Shown: positions 6,562-12,747 of the stretch, piece by piece
Layout of the letters: every line of letters starts with the position of its first letter
Numbering within the stretch: the first letter of the stretch is position 1
Notes under the pieces: model-generated
What the model was told of the DNA's origin: nothing
The model's input: only the letters and a program-made list of their open reading frames with translations
The model's database searches: none
Program-made: the position numbers and the translations under genes
NCBI GenBank assembly: GCA_021160885.1
Contig: JAGHBR010000221.1
Span: 1-12,747, forward strand
Source: Caldisericaceae bacterium
GTDB taxonomy: Bacteria; Calditrichota; Calditrichia; Calditrichales; Calditrichaceae
DNA: 12,747 bases
Direction: 5' to 3'

Positions 6562-7797
6562 TCACTCGTAGCGTAACGAATCAATTGGATTTAAACTGGC
6601 TGCCTTGTAAGCCGGGTAAAATCCGGCCAGTACGCCAACAAATCCCGAAAACCCGAAACCAATTAAAATGGAAGTTAAACTAACCGTACCGCTCAGGCTC
6701 ATTTGCGAAAGCACCACATTGCCGGCAAAAAAGCCGAAAACAATGCCAATAAAACCGCCGATAGATGAAATAACAATGGCTTCAAACAAAAACTGGCTCA
6801 ATATGTTTTTACGCGTGGCGCCAATCGCTTTACGAATGCCGATCTCACGCGTGCGCTCGGCCACGCTGACCAGCATGATGTTCATGATGCCAATGCCACC
6901 CACAACCAGCGAAATGCCGCCAATGACAAACACAATGGCAAACAGCGTAGTGGTTAGACTTTTGTACAGGTCTGTTAGCATGTCCTGCTGATTAATGGCA
7001 AAATCGTCTTCTTTGGTTGGCGGAACTTTACGAACGCGGCGCAAAATGCTACGTATTTGGTCCTTCATTTCTTCCAATTTTTCCGGGCTGGTAGAAAGCG
7101 CAACGCGCATTTCACGATGGCCGCCGTAAACACGACGGAAAGTGCCAAAGGGGACGATGATAAAATTGTCCATGCTCTGGCCAAAAAAATTGCCCTTGCG
7201 TTCCAGAATACCGATGACCAGATATTTTCTGTCTCCGATAAAAATCTTTTTACCCAGCGGATTAGCTTTTTCGAACAACTGGTCGGCCACTTCCCGCCCC
7301 AGAACACAGACGTAGCGATTGTAATGCACATCCAACTCAGTAATAAAACGCCCGATTTCCGGCGCTACATTAGCCGTATAGGCATATTCCTGATTGGAAC
7401 CGATAATAAAAATATTTTCGAATTTTTTGTTTTTGTAACGAATGGTTTTAACAGAAAACACTTCAGGCGAAATGTGTTCGGCTGAGTTGCAGTACTGGGC
7501 TAAGGCCTGGTACTCTTTGTAAGTAACCGGCTTACGATTGCGATACTTCCAAAAATCGCCTTTAATGACCCAGGGGTATTTTTGTACATAAACCGTACTG
7601 GCGCCAATATTGGAAAGCTGGCCAAAAACGTATTTATTCAGGCCTTCAATAGTTGTCCAGATCGTAATAATGGTGGTCACGCCAATCAAAATACCCAGCG
7701 TGGTTAAAAAGGAACGCAATTTGTGGCTGACCAAAGCCTGCCAGGCCATCAGCAAATATTCTGAAATATGCGAAAAAAAGGCGTTGAGTGTTGCCAT
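6562..7797 (-). CDS. MacB/FtsX-type ABC transporter permease (first copy)
   Basis: The 411-residue inner-membrane permease has the MacB membrane-part layout. TM1 lies at about 28-50, the periplasmic MacB core domain at about 51-280, and three more helices at about 283-308, 338-362 and 371-393. The conserved GGIGIMNIMLVSVAERTREI (300-319) and IRKAIGAT are present, as is the C-terminal FYPAYKAASLNPIDSLRYE. The N-terminus is ~8 residues longer than in its sister. The ATG at 7797-7795 shares one base with the TAA of the ATPase gene (7799-7797), so the two are translationally coupled. It would couple cytoplasmic ATP hydrolysis to periplasmic movements that drive substrate through the adaptor and outer-membrane channel. 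LolC/E-like lipoprotein release is an alternative family role, but the adjoining adaptor and TolC genes favour efflux. Confidence 0.93.
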   Translation of the reverse strand: MATLNAFFSHISEYLLMAWQALVSHKLRSFLTTLGILIGVTTIITIWTTIEGLNKYVFGQLSNIGASTVYVQKYPWVIKGDFWKYRNRKPVTYKEYQALAQYCNSAEHISPEVFSVKTIRYKNKKFENIFIIGSNQEYAYTANVAPEIGRFITELDVHYNRYVCVLGREVADQLFEKANPLGKKIFIGDRKYLVIGILERKGNFFGQSMDNFIIVPFGTFRRVYGGHREMRVALSTSPEKLEEMKDQIRSILRRVRKVPPTKEDDFAINQQDMLTDLYKSLTTTLFAIVFVIGGISLVVGGIGIMNIMLVSVAERTREIGIRKAIGATRKNILSQFLFEAIVISSIGGFIGIVFGFFAGNVVLSQMSLSGTVSLTSILIGFGFSGFVGVLAGFYPAYKAASLNPIDSLRYE

Positions 7798-8477
7798 TAT
7801 TGATTCATCTCGTCTTTGATGACTTGACCATCTAACAGGCGAATAATGCGTTTAGTCTGGCGGGCAATGTCTTCTTCGTGCGTAACCAGTAAAATTGTAT
7901 TGCCCGCTTCATTGAGTTCATTAAAGATTTGCATGATCTCTTCGCCAGTTTTGGAATCTAAGTTACCAGTGGGCTCATCGGCTAAAATCAGTGAAGGATT
8001 GTTGACCAGTGCCCGAGCAATGGCCACGCGCTGTCGCTGCCCGCCGGAGAGTTCATTGGGACGGTGGTTGGCCCGATCGGCCAGACCTACGCGTTCCAGC
8101 ATGTTCATGGCAATTTCACGTCGTTTGGAACGTGGCGTTCCATTGTAGATTAAAGGTAGTTCTACGTTGTGCAACGCCGTAGCCCGCGGCAGAAGATTAA
8201 AGGTTTGAAAGACAAAACCAATCTCTTTGTTACGAATATGGGCCAGCTCGTCATCGGTTAAATTATGCACATCCTGGTCATTCAAAATGTAGCGACCGGA
8301 AGTCGGCACGTCCAGACAGCCAATAATATTCATTAAAGTGGATTTTCCTGAGCCGCTAGGGCCCATGACGGCAACGTACTCATTACGGTCAATGGTTAAA
8401 TTAATATTGTCTAACGCTTTAACCTGGACTTTGCCCAGTTGGTAAATTTTAATCAGATTTTCAACATGAATTAACAT
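7797..8477 (-). CDS. ABC transporter ATPase, MacB/LolD type
   Basis: The 226-residue cytoplasmic ATPase is intact. Walker A is GPSGSGKST at 39-47, the Q-loop is FQTFNLLP at 90-97 (Q91), and the signature LSGGQ is at 143-147. Walker B is LILADEPTG at 163-171 with the catalytic Glu168, the D-loop is NLDS at 172-175 and the switch His is H200. The short length, GCLDVPTSG after Walker A and NLLPRATALHNVELPLIY are typical of the MacB/LolD/FtsE branch. That branch energises FtsX-like permeases by transmitting conformational change. The ATG at 8477 overlaps the adaptor's TGA by one base and the stop overlaps the first permease by one base, so it is the middle of a tightly coupled trio. A single ATPase would serve both permeases. 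Confidence 0.96.
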   Translation of the reverse strand: MLIHVENLIKIYQLGKVQVKALDNINLTIDRNEYVAVMGPSGSGKSTLMNIIGCLDVPTSGRYILNDQDVHNLTDDELAHIRNKEIGFVFQTFNLLPRATALHNVELPLIYNGTPRSKRREIAMNMLERVGLADRANHRPNELSGGQRQRVAIARALVNNPSLILADEPTGNLDSKTGEEIMQIFNELNEAGNTILLVTHEEDIARQTKRIIRLLDGQVIKDEMNQ

Positions 8478-9676
8478 CAGTCCTTTTTACCCTCTTTTTT
8501 AATCCGCACGGTCTGACCATTCTTTAAGGTTTTGGTTAACACCCGAAAGGGCCCGGTAATTACCATATCGCCTTCTTCCAGACCTTCTAAAACAGCGTAA
8601 TGCGTGTCGTCGCTGATACCTAATTTGACCGGTTTAATGAGCGCTTTGCCGTCCTTGTAAACAAAAACCACTTCCTGTAAATCTTTTTCATTTTGTTTTT
8701 CGTCTTCACTGGTTGCTTTAGAATTTTTCTTTTCTTTGCCTTCGATTTCTTTCTTGCTGCGCACGGTCACAGCCTGGATGGGCACTTTTAACACATTGTC
8801 CATGCGTTTGGTTAAAATGTCTACCGTGGTGCTCATGCCCGGTCTGAATCTTGGATCCGGGTCGTCCACGGTAATTGTAACTTCAAAATTGGTTACCTGT
8901 TCTGTTGTGCCCTGGCCACGCGTAATAGCCGAATGGGCAATTTCTGTAACCACGCCCCGGTAGGTGGTATCAGGAAAAGCATCCACTTCCACAATAGCTG
9001 AGTCGCCAAGTTCAATATTGACCACATCGTTCTCATCGATTTCCACCACGGCTTCCATGACCGAAAGATCGGAAACGACCAGAATGACATCTTCCTGGAA
9101 TTGAGCGCCCAGGGTCATTTCGCCTTCTTCCTTGTTCACGCGCGTTACCACGCCGTCGATGGTGGCGTAAAGCCGGGTTTTGTCCAGAGCATCCTGTGCT
9201 TCCTTTAAGGCGCCTTCGGCCTGCATACGATTGCTCATGGCAGCTTCGTAAGCGGCTTCAGCAGCTTCTAATTCTGCTTTAGACACAAGTTTACGCTCAA
9301 ACAACTGTTTGGTTCGCAGCAGTTCGCTGTGGGCTTTTTTTTCATTGGCTTTGGCTGCCAATAACCGCGATTCAGCCTGTTGTACACTGGCAATGTACCG
9401 TTCCGGATCCAACTCAACTAACAGTTGTCCCTTTTTAACACGGTCGCCTTCTTTTACATGAAGCCGAACGATTTTACCGGCCACCTGAGCGCTTATTTTA
9501 ACTTCGGTTGCTGGTTTAATCTGCCCAGAACCGGTCACTTTTTGCTGCACCGTTCCGCGCGTGACCTTTTCCACAATAACTTCAATACCGCTGTCTTTTT
9601 TGAGAAGGTTCCCAACAATGATCAGAACTAACACAAGCACGATGCCACCAATGATGAAAATTTTCTTTTTGTTCAT
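8477..9676 (-). CDS. MacA/HlyD-family periplasmic adaptor protein (membrane fusion protein)
   Basis: The 399-residue adaptor links the permeases to the outer-membrane channel. An N-terminal anchor helix spans about 6-25. The lipoyl-like half motif V.GSGQIKP...V.ISAQVAGKIVRL..KEGD.VKKGQLL lies at 46-86. A coiled-coil hairpin covers about 95-168 (Ala/Glu/Lys-rich), followed by the second lipoyl half (YATIDGVVTRVN, 170-181) and beta-barrel and membrane-proximal domains to the end. The strand VLKVPIQAVTVRS at 295-307 is a family landmark. An unusual Lys/Glu/Ser-rich stretch at about 308-334 interrupts the last domain. The ATG at 9676 has an AAGGAA ribosome site about 9 nt upstream. Its stop overlaps the ATPase start by one base. 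It resembles MacA more than RND adaptors because of the ABC neighbours. Confidence 0.94.
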   Translation of the reverse strand: MNKKKIFIIGGIVLVLVLIIVGNLLKKDSGIEVIVEKVTRGTVQQKVTGSGQIKPATEVKISAQVAGKIVRLHVKEGDRVKKGQLLVELDPERYIASVQQAESRLLAAKANEKKAHSELLRTKQLFERKLVSKAELEAAEAAYEAAMSNRMQAEGALKEAQDALDKTRLYATIDGVVTRVNKEEGEMTLGAQFQEDVILVVSDLSVMEAVVEIDENDVVNIELGDSAIVEVDAFPDTTYRGVVTEIAHSAITRGQGTTEQVTNFEVTITVDDPDPRFRPGMSTTVDILTKRMDNVLKVPIQAVTVRSKKEIEGKEKKNSKATSEDEKQNEKDLQEVVFVYKDGKALIKPVKLGISDDTHYAVLEGLEEGDMVITGPFRVLTKTLKNGQTVRIKKEGKKD

Positions 9677-9909
9677 TTTTAATGTTCCTTAGCTTTTACG
9701 ACGCTTTGCAGTAAAGCAAATAAAGACTTTTCAAGTTCAATAAATTAATTTTCGTTCTTGATTCATCCCTTTTAATGTAAAATTAATTTGTTTGTTATCA
9801 GTACCTTTGCCTTCAATATAGGTTGCTCCAGATTCAAAGATTTCTCATTCATCCCAATGTCAACAATTGTTTGTCATTTTTGGGATTCATTTAGTTCTTA
9901 TTGAAAAAC
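9677..9909. other. Intergenic gap between TolC-family and adaptor genes, with an inverted repeat
   Basis: This 233-bp AT-rich gap holds no credible gene. An inverted repeat, ATCCCAA 9851-9857 with TTGGGAT 9880-9886, encloses the 10-bp palindrome AACAATTGTT at 9862-9871. No T run follows it on the reverse strand, so it reads better as an operator or RNA hairpin than as a terminator of the TolC-family gene. A smaller GCTTT/AAAGC pair lies at 9703-9717, just ahead of the adaptor's ribosome-binding site. The gap probably contains a promoter for the adaptor-ATPase-permease genes, but I cannot point to convincing hexamers. Confidence 0.4.
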
Positions 9910-11313
9910 CTATTTCTGTGCCATCTCTTTGATTTTAGCGTAAGACAACCCCAACTGGTTGTCTAACTGAGCCAGCAACAGCTGCGCATTATACTCTGTT
10001 GAAACCAGTGTCTCCTCGGCACGCGTTAAGTTTACCTGCGCTTCGCGTACTTCCAACTGTGTACCAGCCCCAATATTATAGCGCTCCTGCGCCAGGCGGT
10101 ATTCTTCCTGGGCTGCCTTTAAATTTTCTTCATTAATTTTGATCATCTCCAGAGTCGAAAGATAACTCTGGTAGGTTTTGTGAATTTCTGATTTAAGGCT
10201 TCGTTTGTAGTTTTCCAGTTCTTCCCGCACCATTTTTCGATTTAATTCCGCTTTTTGAATATCTGCGTAATCTGAGAAACCGTTAAACAGATTTAATGAA
10301 AGGTTGATGCCGTAGCGAATCTGGTAGTTTTGATCGTAATCCGAAAATACTTTAATAGCGGATTCATGGAAGCGGTCATAATTCAGGTAAATGGAAATGC
10401 GCGGAAAGTTAAGACCTTTGGCTATTTTGACCGACAACGCGCTGGATTGCATGTTGAGCATATCTTTTTTTAGCAACGGATGGTGCTGAAAAGCAGTCTT
10501 GAACAACTCTTCCAATTCCGGCAACTCCCCTGGAATTTGAAATTCCGGTTGCACATCAATCGGCGTTAACGGGTCGCGCCCCATCAGCAGGTTGAGTTTC
10601 TTCTTGGCTTCTTCAAAAATATTTTTCTGATTCAGATAGTTGATGCGATCATTTCCTAAATTGACTTTGGCACGATAAACATCTACCTGCGCGGTAGCTC
10701 CAAATTCATACATTTTTTGCGAGCGCTCCAGCTGCGCCTGGCTTCTTTCGACGGCCACCTTGTACACATCCAACAGTTTTTTCTGTTTTATCAAGTCGAA
10801 ATAGGCCTGCTGCACCTGAAAAATGATCTGATTGCGGTCATTTTCAAGCTGGTATTTACTGGCTTCGCGATCTGTGCGCGCCTTGCGAATTTGATTCCAC
10901 CATATGCCGCCATCAAAGATGGTTTGCGAAATTGTTAAACTGGCCGAACTGGAAGAACGTGATTGTTTTTCAATACGACGAGTACGCTGCTCGTAGATCA
11001 CATTTCCGGTTTCAGGATCAATGCCTACCGGCTCGTTGCTCAGATATTCCGAAGGTCCGGTTTCAATTTCACCACGGCCGGCAGAAACGCTTACCTGCGG
11101 TAAAATACCGCGGTAACTTTTTAGGACATCAAAATCCGCTGCCTTCTTCATGTAAAACGAGCTACGCAGTGTGTAGTTGTTTTCTAAAGCCAGCTGAATA
11201 CATTCCTGCAGGCTCAGCAGACTTTTCTCTTCTTGAGCGTGGCTGATTTGTGGTAAATTAAAAATAAATATCAGCAGATAAAAATAGATTGCGCCACGTA
11301 ATCCGTGCCTCAT
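9910..11313 (-). CDS. TolC-family outer-membrane efflux protein
   Basis: The 467-residue product is the outer-membrane channel of the pump. A signal peptide occupies residues 1-26 with likely cleavage at SHA before Q27. The mature part has the two OEP repeats. The first begins LSLQECIQLALENNYTLRS (33-51) and continues through YRGILPQVSVSAG and long helices with LDVYKVAVERSQAQL. The second includes AEEA-like helices ending in ERYNIGAGTQLEVREAQVNL, a standard TolC repeat hallmark; the matching hallmark in the first repeat is YEFGATAQVDVYRAKVNL. The length is normal. The ATG at 11313 has AAAGGAG just upstream, overlapping the end of the Yip1 gene region (15-nt gap). Next downstream, 233 bp away, is the adaptor of an ABC efflux pump, the natural partner. 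Confidence 0.94.
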   Translation of the reverse strand: MRHGLRGAIYFYLLIFIFNLPQISHAQEEKSLLSLQECIQLALENNYTLRSSFYMKKAADFDVLKSYRGILPQVSVSAGRGEIETGPSEYLSNEPVGIDPETGNVIYEQRTRRIEKQSRSSSSASLTISQTIFDGGIWWNQIRKARTDREASKYQLENDRNQIIFQVQQAYFDLIKQKKLLDVYKVAVERSQAQLERSQKMYEFGATAQVDVYRAKVNLGNDRINYLNQKNIFEEAKKKLNLLMGRDPLTPIDVQPEFQIPGELPELEELFKTAFQHHPLLKKDMLNMQSSALSVKIAKGLNFPRISIYLNYDRFHESAIKVFSDYDQNYQIRYGINLSLNLFNGFSDYADIQKAELNRKMVREELENYKRSLKSEIHKTYQSYLSTLEMIKINEENLKAAQEEYRLAQERYNIGAGTQLEVREAQVNLTRAEETLVSTEYNAQLLLAQLDNQLGLSYAKIKEMAQK

Positions 11314-11328
11314 TCTTAGCTCCTTTGG

Positions 11329-12105
11329 TTAAACAAACAATCGGCTAAACCCTATGCTTACCAGAACGTAAACAATATACAGAGAAATAACCGTTATGTA
11401 AGATTTTTTTGCACTAAAACGATAGATGATACCAAAACCAATGGCCCACAAAATGACTTTCCAGATGGCAAAAATATCTACCGCATTTAACAATTGAAAT
11501 AAAAAGGTTTTACTCTTGGCCGGGTCCATCAGCAAGGCCAGGCTGGTGTAGACTTCGACCGAATTTTTTTGCAAAATCAAAATCATTTTGACCAGCATTT
11601 CCACAATACTCACCATATTGGCCCAGGTAAACAGGGCAAACATCTGTTTAAAGGTTGCCTTTCCGCCTAAAAAGAAATTACCAACGACTAAAAACAGCCC
11701 CGCACCAATGGCGTAAACAATCACAATGCCAATCACACTGCCCAAAACGGTTTGCACATAATAAGCGCTGGGCGTCATGTTTTCGATTTGCTCAATGGAC
11801 TTATCTTTAAACTCTTCCGGAATCTTTTCCGAATCCAGAATCATCTGTTTGCGGTATTCCAGCATCTGATCTTTAGTAATTGAAGTAAAGGCGATGCTCA
11901 TTAAAATAATTAATGCCAGGGGCAGCAACCAAGTTGGATTGTTGCGTAAATGTTGAAAAAAGGTAATTGGATCCGTAAAAATTTTAATGATCTGTTGACC
12001 AACAGTAAGTTTGGGCACAGTTTGACCTTCGGATTCTTGATCGTTTTGAAGGGACGAATTTTCATTTTGTTGTGATGGATCCTGATTGATGAGTTCCTCA
12101 GTCAT
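11329..12105 (-). CDS. Yip1-domain (YIP1 family) multi-pass membrane protein
   Basis: Counting from ATG at 12105 gives 258 residues. A Gln/Asn/Glu/Ser-rich hydrophilic N-terminus (1-35) should be cytoplasmic and disordered. It leads to IFTDPITFFQHLRNNPTWLLPL (about 42-63), the usual entry to bacterial Yip1 domains. Hydrophobic segments lie at about 58-75, 119-146, 156-178, 203-228 and 234-255, so about five helices. GGKATFKQMFALFTWANM (148-165) fits the conserved Yip1 loop plus helix. The frame can extend to TTG at 12111, but AAAGGGG at 12118-12112 abuts that TTG and is 6 nt before the ATG, so 12105 is the better start. It lies 15 nt ahead of the TolC-family gene and very likely shares its transcript. 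Biochemical role is unknown in bacteria; it may assist the pump or membrane trafficking of its substrate. Confidence 0.82.
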   Translation of the reverse strand: MTEELINQDPSQQNENSSLQNDQESEGQTVPKLTVGQQIIKIFTDPITFFQHLRNNPTWLLPLALIILMSIAFTSITKDQMLEYRKQMILDSEKIPEEFKDKSIEQIENMTPSAYYVQTVLGSVIGIVIVYAIGAGLFLVVGNFFLGGKATFKQMFALFTWANMVSIVEMLVKMILILQKNSVEVYTSLALLMDPAKSKTFLFQLLNAVDIFAIWKVILWAIGFGIIYRFSAKKSYITVISLYIVYVLVSIGFSRLFV

Positions 12106-12281
12106 TTTCAACCCCTTTCTTTTTTGATTAGGTATTAACGTGTAATTTTAATAAAAGTTGCTATTAATACAAGTAGAAAATAAAAAAATTCAAAGAAATG
12201 TGCGGAGGATTAAAATCAGAGCAAATTCAGCTCAACAGGATGATTGAATTTTAGACAGACATTCCTAAATAAAAAAATAGC

Positions 12282-12398
12282 AGCCACAGATGTGCACCGA
12301 AATACACCGAATCATTGTTTAAAGCCACTGATTAACACAGATAAACACTGATTCTTTTTTTAGAAAATGAATTAGACGGATTTTACGGATTTGGAGGA
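12282..12398. repeat. Dispersed intergenic repeat, copy 1
   Basis: The first 51 bases (12282-12332) match 12505-12555 with a single difference (C12325 versus T12548). The unit is built from degenerate ~10-nt words: CACAGATGTG 12285, CACCGAAATA 12295, CACCGAATCA 12305, an 11-nt spacer, then CACTGATTAA 12326, CACAGATAAA 12336 and CACTGATTCT 12346. A T tract follows, then a second module with ATTAGACGGA (12371) and TTTTACGGATTTGGAG (12381-12396). Similar CACAGAT-type strings occur between genes in many bacterial genomes and are often seen near small four-helix-bundle or GxxExxY genes. No such gene is visible here. Confidence 0.85.
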
Positions 12399-12437
12399 AA
12401 AACACTGGTAGCCAACAAAGGGTACCGAATACTAAAA

Positions 12438-12456
12438 ATGTTGAATGTTGAATGGT
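12438..12456. repeat. Short ATGTTGA tandem repeat
   Basis: Two and a half copies of the 7-nt unit ATGTTGA occur at 12438-12444, 12445-12451 and partly at 12452-12456. It lies between the two CACAGAT-type repeats. Such ATGTTGAATGTTGAATG strings are commonly found with the same intergenic repeat class in other genomes, so it is probably part of the same composite block. Confidence 0.55.
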
Positions 12457-12504
12457 TTTAAATTTTTATTTGTCAATTGAAGTAGAGCAGTAATTGAAAT
12501 AATT

Positions 12505-12607
12505 AGCCACAGATGTGCACCGAAATACACCGAATCATTGTTTAAAGTCACTGATGAGCACAAATTAACACAGATTTTTTTAAAATACGGATTAGACGGA
12601 TTTGGAG
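12505..12607. repeat. Dispersed intergenic repeat, copy 2
   Basis: This is a direct-orientation second copy, 223 bp to the right of copy 1. Its ten-base words keep the same register: CACAGATGTG 12508, CACCGAAATA 12518, CACCGAATCA 12528, an 11-nt spacer, CACTGATGAG 12549, CACAAATTAA 12559 and CACAGATTTT 12569. The trailing module ATTAGACGGATTTGGAG (12591-12607) lacks one 9-nt TTTTACGGA-like unit present in copy 1. The copies therefore differ by loss or gain of one internal unit, as expected of replication slippage. Confidence 0.85.
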
Positions 12608-12747
12608 AAACAACTAAGAAAGTAATAGCCTAACCGCGCCGATTTTGGTCTTGAATTTGTATTTTGGTCAAACTTTCCTCAACAAACAACTAATAGGCCG
12701 TTAATATAATTTTTTCAATATTTTCATAATTTTATTATATTTAATAA

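Larger units (their letters stand above)
12106..12747. other. Non-coding AT-rich region upstream of the pump locus
   Basis: I see no credible gene in these 642 bp. The part next to 12105 should hold the reverse-strand promoter of the Yip1-TolC unit, but no convincing hexamers stand out. The middle carries two copies of a dispersed repeat and a short tandem repeat, listed separately. The last ~60 bases are very AT-rich (only a few G or C after 12690), which may be the promoter region of a gene beyond the window edge. Confidence 0.5.

Noticed and set aside
6552..6584. Start of the second permease at TTG 6584
   Set aside because: It would add 11 residues encoded inside the first permease's conserved 3' end. 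The ATG at 6551 sits 10 nt after the previous stop and gives the expected family N-terminus.
5353..7485. Forward-strand open frames over the two permeases (for example 5353-5820, 5824-6087, 6668-6991, 7057-7485)
   Set aside because: They lie wholly opposite conserved permease codons, have low-complexity Thr/Met/Pro/Ser-rich products typical of antisense reading, and lack ribosome sites and family motifs.
12106..12111. Start of the Yip1 protein at TTG 12111
   Set aside because: The AAAGGGG ribosome site touches this TTG, whereas ATG at 12105 has the correct 6-nt spacing.
12198..12254. 18-residue open frame starting MCGG on the forward strand
   Set aside because: It is very short, with no ribosome site at proper spacing and no recognisable motif. 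Chance occurrence is likely.
12282..12607. CRISPR array
   Set aside because: There are only two long copies in direct order, with internal degenerate 10-nt words, no regular spacer length and no cas genes in the window.

Overview
The window comes from a Gram-negative bacterium: it encodes a TonB-dependent outer-membrane receptor, a TolC-type channel and a periplasmic adaptor. The receptor carries an N-terminal carboxypeptidase-regulatory-like domain, and the window has long AT-rich gaps. This is the style of Bacteroidota and of related lineages such as Calditrichota or Ignavibacteriota. Assignment to a Caldithrix-like organism is a guess from style, not a demonstrated match.

Layout. Positions 1-402 hold the 3' end of a coiled-coil protein gene that enters from the left edge. 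Positions 431-585 hold a complete TPP riboswitch followed by an intrinsic terminator, with a visible antiterminator pairing. It controls a forward-strand thiamine locus: a TonB-dependent receptor (642-3098), thiamine pyrophosphokinase thiN (3325-3957) and a sodium:solute symporter (3950-5344, overlapping thiN). A 226-bp gap between receptor and thiN carries two perfect 9-bp inverted repeats.

On the reverse strand, reading from right to left, is an efflux locus: a Yip1-domain membrane protein (12105-11329), a TolC-family outer-membrane protein (11313-9910), a 233-bp gap, a MacA/HlyD-type adaptor (9676-8477), an ABC ATPase (8477-7797) and two different MacB/FtsX-type permeases (7797-6562 and 6551-5322). 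The adaptor, ATPase and first permease are joined by 1-nt start/stop overlaps. The two loci converge and their last genes overlap tail to tail by 23 bp.

The right-hand 640 bp (12106-12747) has no convincing gene. It holds two copies of a dispersed intergenic repeat built from about 10-nt degenerate units (CAC.GA-type), and a short ATGTTGA tandem repeat lies between them.

How the parts work together. The forward genes make a plausible thiamine salvage route: receptor across the outer membrane, symporter across the inner membrane, ThiN to trap thiamine as TPP, and TPP shutting the route off through the riboswitch. The reverse genes make a tripartite MacAB-TolC-like export system with a heteromeric membrane part. 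Its substrate cannot be read from sequence. Nothing here is a clearly undescribed system. The most novel points are the SSS symporter in the inner-membrane thiamine-transporter position, the Yip1 gene leading the pump genes, and the intergenic repeat.
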